From Podochytrium sp. JEL0797 (lineage: Eukaryota; Chytridiomycota; Chytridiomycetes; Chytridiales; Chytriomycetaceae): a DNA stretch of 17,034 nt. This document shows, one piece after another, positions 1 to 6,752 of the stretch. The DNA is taken from contig JADGJG010000532.1 of assembly GCA_027596195.1 (NCBI GenBank), positions 1-17,034 of the forward strand, in the 5' to 3' direction. Made by a program: the position numbers and the translations under genes. A model generated the notes under the pieces. It ran no database searches. It saw only the letters and a program-made list of their open reading frames with translations, and had not been told where the DNA came from. Each line of letters begins with the position of its first letter. The stretch's first letter is position 1.

Positions 1-315
1 ACAGCGTCTGTGCGATGCATTAACACGTGTTCAACGTTTGAGTTGAGGAAGGAGGATGTGAAGGCGACGATGCGGAAGAATCCGATTAAGCCGCAAAGAA
101 TCAAGGAGTGCGGAATGTACTTGCCTGATATTTTTAAAGAGCAGTGCCTGCGGTTGGCTTGCGGTTTTGAAGGCGGCGCGACACAGATGTGTCCGATAAA
201 GACGCGTGCCGCACCACCACCCTTCAACTCTAGCAGGACTCTGGGATCGAGCACGCTCGAAAACCTGTCTGAGAAACATGAAGAAATATTGGTTGCGTGT
301 CCGAAAGCAGTATGA
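1..315 (+). CDS. Possible 3' end of a gene entering from the left edge (unidentified)
   Basis: Frame 1 is open from the first base to a stop at 313-315. The first half reads like real protein, with charged residues and a run such as RKEDVKATMRKNPIKPQRI. It uses G-ending codons (GAG, TTG, AGG, AAG, GTG, GCG), as the 3' ends of certain genes in this window do. I do not recognise a family. The second half (after about 150) is less convincing and may lie beyond the true end or inside an intron. It could equally be a chance open frame. Confidence 0.2.
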   Translation, partial: TASVRCINTCSTFELRKEDVKATMRKNPIKPQRIKECGMYLPDIFKEQCLRLACGFEGGATQMCPIKTRAAPPPFNSSRTLGSSTLENLSEKHEEILVACPKAV

Positions 316-605
316 CGGCGAATCAAACAGAGCGAGGGGTCACGAAAACTTTTCCGGAGGTACGAAGCAGATGCCGTTTTGGATGACACCCATGTCTCCC
401 CCCCCATCCCCACTGCGGCACCACCGGCATCGGTCATCTGAGACGTCTATGCGACATTTGGAGGCTCTATCGGGATTCTGTGTGAAGGAATGATGGATCA
501 TATGGCCTGCCGATGGGATGGGATTGGCGTCGACGCTCCGTCACTCGCACCCCCGTCTCCACCTCCTCTCACGCCTCACGCCCTCAGTCTCAACCAGATC
601 CCTCA
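316..605. other. Gap upstream of RPS20, no gene recognised
   Basis: Short open frames occur here but none resembles a known protein. There is a run of nine C at about 396-405. The promoter and first non-coding exon of RPS20 probably lie in this stretch. Confidence 0.3.
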
Positions 606-626
606 ACTAACTCCTCCTCCCCACAG
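606..626 (+). promoter_or_regulatory. 3' splice site in the RPS20 5' UTR
   Basis: An ACTAAC branch-point-like motif (606-611) is followed by a pyrimidine tract and CAG ending at 626, 17 bases before the RPS20 ATG. This is a standard fungal 3' splice site and suggests a 5'-UTR intron, common in ribosomal protein genes. The donor was not identified; GTATGA near 308 is one candidate. Confidence 0.45.
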
Positions 627-643
627 TCACCGCTAAGTAAAAA

Positions 644-1006
644 ATGTCTTACGTCGCTCCCACCAAGAAGGACATCGAAGCCCCCCTCGAGGCCAAGATC
701 CACCGCATCAGAATCACCCTCACCTCCCGCAACGTCAAGAACCTCGAGAAGGTCTGCTCGGACTTGATCAACCGTGCCAAGGACAAGCAGTTGAAGGTCA
801 AGGGACCGGTCCGCATGCCCACCAAGGTGTTGGTCATCACGACCCGTAAGACGCCCAACGGTAACGGTTCCAAGACCTGGGACCGTTTCGAGATGAGAAT
901 CCACAAGCGTTTGATTGACTTGCACTCGCCCAGTGAGATTGTGAAGCAGATCACTTCCATCAACATCGAGCCCGGTGTGGAGGTTGAGGTTACCATCCAG
1001 CAGTAA
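644..1006 (+). CDS. RPS20: 40S ribosomal protein S20 (uS10)
   Basis: An intact 120-residue protein without coding introns, the usual length for eukaryotic uS10, a small-subunit protein of the 40S head. Family signatures run end to end: [20 protein letters not shown] near residues 18-37, the central [11 protein letters not shown] (about 54-64), then [20 protein letters not shown] and the closing [12 protein letters not shown]. The start fits the family N-terminus ([10 protein letters not shown]) and is preceded by AAAAA. Third positions are mostly C in the first 30 codons (21 of 30) and much less so near the end. The 5' UTR is C/T-rich, the 3' UTR G/T-rich, and AATAAA lies at 1135-1140. Identification is secure. 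Confidence 0.97.
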   Translation: MSYVAPTKKDIEAPLEAKIHRIRITLTSRNVKNLEKVCSDLINRAKDKQLKVKGPVRMPTKVLVITTRKTPNGNGSKTWDRFEMRIHKRLIDLHSPSEIVKQITSINIEPGVEVEVTIQQ

Positions 1007-1134
1007 ATTTCTGGGGACGTTGTTAGTGCGGGAAGAACGGGGTTGGGAGGAATTGTTGGAGGGAGTTATTCTCCTTTGGTGGTTGTTTCTGTTGGCCTGT
1101 GTTTTTCCTGTTCGGGAGGTGGTTGGCGGTTCTG

Positions 1135-1140
1135 AATAAA
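1135..1140 (+). terminator. Poly(A) signal of RPS20
   Basis: AATAAA about 130 bases after the RPS20 stop, within a G/T-rich 3' flank. Confidence 0.5.
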
Positions 1141-1359
1141 CGCGGATTCCTTCTGGATTATTTTTATTTGCTCTTTGAAAGGGGGAGCGGATCAGAACGT
1201 GTTGGTGGCCATGACGAATCGTCCCGATTCGCGACCCGCGGTGGTCGTGAAGGGGGCGTACGCGTGAGTAAGAAACTGACTAGAACGGTTGGGTCTCTTG
1301 TGGCGGACAGTGGAATCCTGCGAGTGGGCTTGCGAGTTTGTGGGGAGTGAGGAAAATAG

Positions 1360-1702
1360 TGGCCGGCGTGTCATGGTTGTCATGAGGTGGAGAAGGACTC
1401 GTTGCGGTGGTATGTGGAGCAGGCCAAGAGTGATGCGTTCATTCTCGAACGGTAAAAACGCGTTTTTCATTTGCAACCTTTTGCAATAGTGCCCGCAATG
1501 CACCTCAGGATACACCAAACAATCTGGCTGCAACAAAATGACATGCCCGCAATGTTCCTTTATTATATGTTGCGTCTGTGGGTACCAACTTTTCTGCCAG
1601 CATTTCCGCTTGGTCCCAGGGACTCCGTGCTCCGCATGTCAAAAGAGCGATTTGGACATGTGCAGGAGGATGAACGGGGGTGGAGGGAGAGACATCCGAT
1701 AA
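1360..1702 (+). pseudogene. Orphan C-terminal part of an RBR (RING-between-RING) E3 ubiquitin ligase, ITT1/RNF14-like
   Basis: The segment 1490-1702 begins right after an AG (AATAG, 1485-1489) and encodes 70 residues ending in TAA. It carries a full RING2/Rcat zinc-binding pattern: CPQC, then GCNKMTCPQC, then CCVCG, then CQHF and CSAC. GCNKMTC with the CPxC start is the hallmark of RBR ligases, which pass ubiquitin through a RING2 cysteine. Upstream, 1360-1451 (after AAAATAG) reads WPACHGCHEVEKD and a helical stretch ending FILER, like the end of an IBR domain plus the linker. Joining the two through GTAAAA at 1452 gives the wrong phase and a 38-bp intron, shorter than any intron in the intact genes here. 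I find no RING1, IBR core or start codon between RPS20 and this point. I read it as a truncated, probably frameshifted remnant; a live gene with a missed structure is less likely. Confidence 0.6.
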
Positions 1703-2065
1703 CCACAAGATTCTCACGAGAGTTGCCAAATCCCTTCGAAAGTTTATGAACGAAAGTCGCAATCGGACGCGATCATCCAAACGCCCTCACAGGTTTTACT
1801 CTCTTTGCGTGAGCGGGAAGAGAGGAGAGACTTTTGTGTGTCTGGCAAGACTCCTTAGCCCACGTTTGTATCCTCAGACCGGTTTGCCAGCTGATACATC
1901 CAGCTGGCTCGTCCCCTCGGTGGGGCAACCCATTCATCCGCCAGACAACCATGCCCATACTGGAGGACCAGCAGCTACTGCCAAGGGATTCTTGGACCCC
2001 GCGGGTCGAGGCAAAGGAGCGCGGTTCGGGCCATTTCTCGTCGGACATTTTTCCCCCACCAAGGG
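1703..2065. other. Gap without a recognised gene
   Basis: Open frames exist on both strands (for example 1680-2120 plus and 1773-2363 minus), but their translations show no family motif and no typical codon bias. No tRNA or repeat was seen. Confidence 0.3.
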
Positions 2066-2072
2066 TATAAAA
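2066..2072 (+). promoter_or_regulatory. TATA box upstream of the candidate structured RNA
   Basis: TATAAAA, with no coding start in the following 300 bases. It sits 15 bases before a hairpin arm and 75 bases before the first UUCG hairpin. Confidence 0.4.
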
Positions 2073-2080
2073 TTGGCGCC

Positions 2081-2349
2081 CGCTCGGCTTCATTTTTCTT
2101 TTATCGAAGTCGAGCGCTAAAAAGCTAACGGAGCAGATACGGCCGCTGCCCTTCGGGGTGGTGGTCACTCTATGACCTCTTGTTTTACGTTGATGCGTCT
2201 CAAGAAATACTCCAAGGATCTGGCTTCGGGTGAGGTCGCAGAGCTCCGCTGATGTATTTCGATCATCATGGGCCGTTACTGTCGGCCTCAATTGCTGCAC
2301 CCACATTTTCTCTCCCTCTGTTCTCTTCGTTTCACTACACACCTTTTTT
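2081..2349 (+). ncRNA. Candidate structured non-coding RNA, unidentified
   Basis: Several nested pairings occur in order. 2081-2091 pairs with 2106-2116 (11 bp, one G.U), though its left arm may precede the start of transcription. 2141-2151 pairs with 2156-2166 over all 11 positions (four G.U) around a UUCG loop closed by C-G. 2168-2179 pairs with 2232-2243 (11 of 12 positions). 2250-2254 pairs with 2264-2268, and 2271-2275 with 2283-2287. A TATA box lies upstream and a T6 run (2344-2349), which could stop Pol III, downstream. I compared by eye with U1, U2, U4, U5, U6, U3, SRP, RNase P/MRP and telomerase RNA and found no convincing match; one shared string with SRP RNA (ACGGAGCAG) lacks the flanking GGAA loop. 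It could also be a coincidence of GC-rich sequence. Confidence 0.35.
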
Positions 2350-2398
2350 AATTTGAATAACATAATTCCAAATCGCTGCTGAGAAGAGATTATTTTGA

Positions 2399-2660
2399 AT
2401 CATCATTCCATCGAGCGGATCACGTCCACAACGAGCAAAAGAAAAAATCCTCACGCGGGCAGGCCCCCGCCATGCATACGCTGCCAAGCTCGCATCCAGC
2501 AGCCTGCGATCAGACACGCACCAGTACGCCATCGTCGCGCGCCTCCAGGCCCTACACGGCGCCCTGGATCTATCTCCACGGCGCTCTCGGCACACTCAAC
2601 ATCGACTGAAAACGCGGCGTGCATTTCCACAACTCAAGGTTCGCTGACTTCTTCTCTCCC
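2399..2660 (+). pseudogene. Decayed N-terminal part of an AFG1/LACE1/ZapE-type AAA ATPase
   Basis: One frame (open from 2399) reads GPRHAYAAKLASSSLRSDTH then QYAIVARLQALHGAL at about 2462-2566, matching the N-terminal signature of this mitochondrial ATPase family (GPL..Y..L...G.LR.D.HQ..VV..LQ.LH). The reading then continues one frame over at 2556-2606 as APWIYLHGALGT, which resembles the Walker A strand (GLYLYGxVGTGKT). Here the GKT is missing and TGA follows at 2607. The next codons, KRGVHFHN (2610-2633), match the conserved RRVHFH that comes soon after Walker A. So the order of three family motifs is kept, but a frameshift, loss of the nucleotide-binding lysine and a stop make it non-functional. 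No start codon or later motifs (Walker B, C-terminal part) are visible. The family assignment comes from motif order only. Confidence 0.45.
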
Positions 2661-3903
2661 AAAGAGCATCTCAAGCACCTTTCCACGTGCAGGTACTTCG
2701 CCCAGGCCAGAGACTCGACCATCGGCAAACTGAAGTTCACAATCGCAGTTTTCGGACAAATTTTCTCGCAGTTGCGAAACTCGAATGCGCGTGGGTCCCA
2801 TTCGTCGAGGCCTCTTCACGTGGAGAATTGCACAGTCCATTTCTACGCCACCCGTCAACAATTGTGCTGGACCTGTTTGTGCACATCTCCTTCGGGGGAT
2901 CGTGAGACTATAATTTTTCTATTAGGAGTCTCGCTTTCGAGCTGACTCCTGGCCTCCCTCCCTTCCTTCAAACAAACAAATTAAGAAATCAGAAATTGGT
3001 TTCTGGGTCACAAATGAAGTAGAATCGGGACAAGCCGAGAAGGAGGATTGGTTGTCAATCCAGTCTCTCCTCTCCGGAATGCGCTTAGGCGATCCAATCG
3101 CATATTTCCTCCGAGAAGAGATTTTAACTAACACACGCTGGCCGCATTGACGGCAGAGTTCTGCAAGAGCGTGGTTGATCGTTTGTGGGGTGTTTTTTCG
3201 AGAACCATTGCAAAGACGCGTTGTTAAGCGCAGCCACTCACTCGGTAAGTGGAACAAATATTCGCCACCCAGAGCCCGGAGCTGCGTCGCGGGGAAATTG
3301 CCTGAGCGGAATGTGTGCTTCGCACCCCAATCGTGCATGAGAAGCCGAAGACTGACTCCTCACTGTTGATGATCTCGCCAGAAGTAATCTCATTATGCCT
3401 GCGTGGTTTTTACGCTTGGCAGGTCCAATGAAGACTCTCATTTCAGAAACTCGGACACGAATTATGGTGAAAAGTCGCGCCCCCATAACAAAATCAAAAA
3501 TCAAAAAAAATGGCTCCAACCCTCGAAGCTCCCATCTGTTTGAGGTAACACGATTCGTTGTTGCTCGCCGCACCGATACAGGACCACCGCGTCGTCGCCA
3601 TCTCAGGCGTTCTTGCGGCATGCTCCGAACACATGCCGCATTGAATTCTGCCCGCCCGACGAAAATATCTACTTTGCAAGTCGATGCGCCGCCATCTAAC
3701 AGCCTCTGCGAGGTGCACAGAGTGCACACCTCGTGCTCAAGCATTGTAATGGTTTGTGCGCTGAAACGAATCGCGCGCGACAGTGAGTTGACACCAGCTG
3801 TCAAAACTGTCAACACGAACACACCGCCGCGTTCAAACAAAACGATACCCAGCATCACCGTTCATTATTTTTCCCTCCCTCTCTACTAAATTTATGATAT
3901 AGA
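2661..3903. other. 1.2 kb gap with possible further coding remnants, none identified
   Basis: No intact gene. Two stretches look protein-like but match nothing I know. At 2998-3147 one frame reads through LSGMRLGDPIAYFLREEIL before TGA, followed in another frame by EFCKSVVDRLWGVFSRTIAK. A branch-like AACTAAC (3124-3130) and CAG (3154-3156) lie between them. At 3511 an ATG preceded by A-rich sequence starts MAPTLEAPICLR, followed by a plausible GTAACA donor and a CAG acceptor, but the continuation soon hits stops. No tRNA, repeat family or transposase was seen. Confidence 0.25.
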
Positions 3904-3962
3904 GCCCCCTTTGTCAAATCCACCCTTCTTCGGGAGGGGGGAATTTGTGATGGCAAGGGGGC
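3904..3962. repeat. Imperfect inverted repeat / C(UUCG)G hairpin upstream of H2A
   Basis: The outer arms 3904-3911 and 3955-3962 pair perfectly (GCCCCCTT with AAGGGGGC). Inside an asymmetric loop, 3915-3928 pairs with 3933-3947 with small bulges, closing on TTCG at 3929-3932 between C and G. It lies 180 bases before the H2A start codon, so it may be a promoter element, a separate small RNA or a relic of a small inverted-repeat element. Confidence 0.4.
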
Positions 3963-4002
3963 CGCCCTTTTTGTACTTTTTTGGACCGGCTCAAGCTCTC
4001 GA

Positions 4003-4009
4003 CCAATCA
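4003..4009 (+). promoter_or_regulatory. CCAAT box of histone H2A
   Basis: CCAATCA lies 133 bases upstream of the H2A ATG. This heptamer is a common element of histone gene promoters. The leader that follows is C/A-rich with long C runs. Confidence 0.45.
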
Positions 4010-4141
4010 GCATCCGAGGGGTTTGGTTGAGGTCGAGCTGCGAAAATTTTCACCGGGCCCCCATAAAGAGCGAGGACCCCCAGCAATCCCCCCCCCCAAC
4101 ACACCCCCAAACACACCACCACCACCCCACTACAAAAAACA

Positions 4142-4531
4142 ATGGCCGGAGGAAAAGGAAAGAGCTCAGGCAAAGCCAAGACCGGTGCCAAATCGCGATC
4201 GTCCCGCGCTGGACTCCAGTTCCCCGTCGGACGTATCCACCGTCTCCTCCGTAAGGGAAACTACGCCCAACGTGTCGGAGCTGGTGCTCCCGTCTACCTC
4301 GCTGCGGTTCTCGAGTACCTCGGTGCTGAAATTCTCGAGTTGGCTGGAAACGCTGCGCGTGACAACAAGAAGACCAGAATCATCCCCAGACACTTGCAGT
4401 TGGCCATCCGTAACGATGAGGAGTTGAACAAGTTGCTTGGAAACGTGACGATTGCCCAGGGAGGAGTGTTGCCCAACATTCAGCCTTCGTTGTTGCCAAA
4501 GAAGTCCGAGGAAGAGGGTGGAAAGGCGTAA
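4142..4531 (+). CDS. Histone H2A (canonical core, no SQ motif)
   Basis: An intact, intronless 129-residue core histone that packages DNA as an H2A-H2B dimer. The N-tail ([13 protein letters not shown]) leads into the classic [20 protein letters not shown] (about residues 23-42), then the [20 protein letters not shown] helix (about 57-76), [20 protein letters not shown] and the docking-domain [15 protein letters not shown]. The tail ends [11 protein letters not shown]. It has neither the SQ(E/D)-hydrophobic motif that most fungal H2As carry for damage-dependent phosphorylation, nor H2A.Z features. Regulation is probably cell-cycle linked through the CCAAT region. AATAAA follows at 4563-4568, so this mRNA is likely polyadenylated. 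Confidence 0.96.
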   Translation: MAGGKGKSSGKAKTGAKSRSSRAGLQFPVGRIHRLLRKGNYAQRVGAGAPVYLAAVLEYLGAEILELAGNAARDNKKTRIIPRHLQLAIRNDEELNKLLGNVTIAQGGVLPNIQPSLLPKKSEEEGGKA

Positions 4532-4562
4532 ACGCTTTTCGTCTTCTTCAGTGTACATTGCG

Positions 4563-4568
4563 AATAAA
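4563..4568 (+). terminator. Poly(A) signal of H2A
   Basis: AATAAA 32 bases after the H2A stop codon. Confidence 0.5.
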
Positions 4569-4680
4569 ATCAACCATATTAGAAATCTTCGTTTTGTTCT
4601 TTGTGATAACGAGACGCTAGGGATCGCCAACAAATTTTGCAAGAATGCGAGAAAGGAAGATTTGAACGCGATTATTGCAG

Positions 4681-4911
4681 ATGGAGCTCGAAAAAAGTTT
4701 CCAAAGAAATTCGACGAAAGCAATTAAACGATTGAACCCGGACGCTGTCGTGGCTCCCGAATCGACACGCACGTTCAAAAAGAAGGCCAAAGGTCCGAAT
4801 CCGTTGTCTGTGAAAACGAAGAAGCCTGCGGCAGGAGGAGGGGGAGGGGGAGCGGCTGCCAAACAGGTTGCCTTGGTGGATGCGAGTGTGGCGGAAAAAG
4901 AAAAAAAGTGA
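4681..4911 (+). pseudogene. Orphan C-terminal tail of UTP23 (rRNA-processing PIN-domain protein)
   Basis: A 76-codon frame starts with ATG immediately after a good 3' splice site (TTATTGCAG, ending at 4680). It carries FKKKAKGPNPLSVKTKK followed by a Gly/Ala stretch and a lysine-rich end. KxKGPNPLSxKxKK is the characteristic C-terminal motif of UTP23, an SSU-processome factor of normally some 250 residues. The PIN-like domain and zinc-binding region should precede it, but only about 150 bases separate it from the H2A stop, and they do not encode them. So it is the last exon of a gene whose rest is absent here. It could be a deletion remnant, an assembly junction, or a short protein starting at the ATG. 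The next gene starts 131 bases downstream on the same strand. Confidence 0.5.
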
Positions 4912-5042
4912 CAAGAGAAAGCGGACGGAAGAGATTAAAATCACATCCAAAATTTAAAACAAGACCTTCAAAAAAAAAACTGCGCCTCCCACCGACGCGA
5001 CACACACAGCACACCCCTTCGACCCCTCGACCACAGAACCCC

Positions 5043-6494
5043 ATGTCCAAACCTACCCAACAACAAGAAGAGCTCAGTCTCGTGCTGCAACTGAGAGAAA
5101 AGCAACTCCGCAGACAACTCGAGCGTCAAAGTCGCAACGAAACCAGCGACCCTGTCGCATCAGAAGCCGAACCTCCAACCGAGCCAACCGACCAACAACC
5201 ATACCAGCGTCGAATTCCTCTCGAAACCACATCCAACCTCCCTTGGATCGACTGGGAATCCCAAACCAACCAGACCCCACCCACCAACCCCACTCCACCC
5301 GCCGCCGCCACCCACATCCTCAAAAACGACCACCTCGAAAACTTTATCCTCACCTCTCACCGTCCACAAAACTACGTGCGCGATTCCGACCCAGCGACCC
5401 GGTTCCTGGAGTACCCGAAGCTCGAAACTCTATTCACGCTCAAAAGAAACCACGTGCGGCAGTATGCGACGCCCGCGAGGTGGTTGAAGGTGGATTTGTG
5501 GGGGTTTGATTTGAGGTTGTTGGGGAGTCAGTTTGATGGTACACCTGTTTGTGTTTGCTTTTTGTGGGGGTGTTGGAGACTGATGTTGTTTTGACAGTGA
5601 TTCTGATTGACCCACCCGTCGCCGAATATGCATGGAGATCCACGGAGGCATATGAACGCGAGTTCAAGACCGTGCCGGCCGGGTTCTCTACCGATATGAA
5701 AACGTTGTGGAGCTGGGACGATGTGGCGGGGATGAATATCCAAGATGTGGCTGCTTCGAGATCGTTTATTTTCATTTGGATTGGTAAGAAATGCCGTTTC
5801 TTTTCCAATTGTTTTTCACATCAAAAAATCGGTTTGAAGGGGACGGCGAAGGACTCGAACGCGGACGCGATTTGTTGGCAAGGTGGGGCTACAGACGCGC
5901 CGAGGATATTGTGTGGGCCAAGACGAACAAAACATGGAGTGTGAGTCCCTTGCCAAAAGCAACCATCATTTCCCCATGATTGCCTCCATCTCACCATTTC
6001 AACACACTCTGTTCCCAAAAAACAGGGCTCCTACCAACTCGGCCCCTTCCCCTGCCTCCACCGCCAAAAAGAACACTGCCTCGTCGGCATCCGCGGAACC
6101 CTCCGCCGCTCAACCGACACCCACTTCATCCACTGCAACATTGACACGGACGTGATCATCAGTGAAGAACCACCCCACGGAGACACGGCGAAACCCGTCG
6201 AGTTGTACACGATCATTGAAAACTTCTGTTTGGGGAAGAGACGGCTCGAACTGTTTGGGCGGGATGGGAATGTGCGGGATGGGTGGGTTACGGTGGGAGC
6301 TGGGTTGTCGGGATCGAATTTTGATAGGGAGGAGTATGGGAGGTGGTTTCGGAATGCGGCTGTGGTTCCGTTTAGTCAAGGTAACTTTTCGTATTTTTCT
6401 CCTTTTTCCTTCACTAAAAACTAACCCAACAAATCCAGAAATTGAAACTCTGCGTCCAAAGTCGCCGCCTCCGCGTGGAAACAAGCGTTTCTAA
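5043..6494 (+). CDS. METTL14: METTL14-like m6A methyltransferase subunit
   Basis: Five exons: 5043-5538, 5598-5783, 5840-5940, 6026-6380, 6439-6494; 1194 nt, 397 aa. All introns (56-85 bp) are GT-AG and all phases agree. In animals METTL14 is the RNA-binding, catalytically silent partner of METTL3 in the nuclear complex that writes N6-methyladenosine on mRNA. The N-terminus has a Gln/Arg-rich helix ([13 protein letters not shown]). The MT-A70 fold follows: [17 protein letters not shown], then IDPPVAEY (D170-V173), [81 protein letters not shown] and the C-terminal [12 protein letters not shown]. The motif is DPPV, where METTL3 has catalytic DPPW and animal METTL14 has EPPL. The arginine/glycine tail of animal METTL14 is missing. 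The first in-frame ATG is the chosen start; none lies further upstream in frame. METTL3 is not in the window. Confidence 0.93.
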
Positions 6495-6738
6495 ACGTGA
6501 AAGGTGGGGGGAGGGGTCGACGTTGCAGCTCAGCTATTTTGCGCACTTTATATTTTCTATTTCTTGCAGATTTTTAAAAATACACACTATAAATTCGTAT
6601 TTCGGCGACATGTTCCGAGGGACTTCATACTCGACTGGATAAATGAGATGGCAACATAAAAATTGGAGGGACAGTTCCCCCCACTTCAATCATGTGTGAT
6701 TCAAAATTTCCCAAAAAATCACTTTAATTTATCCGTTA
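6495..6738. other. Convergent intergenic spacer
   Basis: AT-rich spacer between the stops of METTL14 (plus) and the GTPase gene (minus). It serves as the 3' end of both. No gene or strong repeat was seen. Confidence 0.4.
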
Positions 6739-6744
6739 TTTATT
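6739..6744 (-). terminator. Poly(A) signal of the dynamin-like GTPase gene
   Basis: AATAAA on the minus strand, nine bases past the stop codon (6755-6753). Confidence 0.45.
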
Positions 6745-6752
6745 CAGAAGCT

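Noticed and set aside
1211..1263. Possible exon ending at the GTGAGT donor (1264) before the RBR remnant
   Set aside because: It does not resemble an IBR domain and joins the next segment in the wrong phase.
2121..2145. Similarity to SRP RNA (ACGGAGCAG string)
   Set aside because: The flanking GGAA loop and partner strand of SRP helix 8 are absent, and it would lie too close to the 5' end. Treated as chance.
1773..2363. 196-codon minus-strand open frame
   Set aside because: No recognisable motif, no splice or promoter context, and it overlaps the candidate structured RNA.
4452..4727. 91-codon frame overlapping the H2A end
   Set aside because: It mostly overlaps H2A in another frame, and the remainder has no family resemblance.
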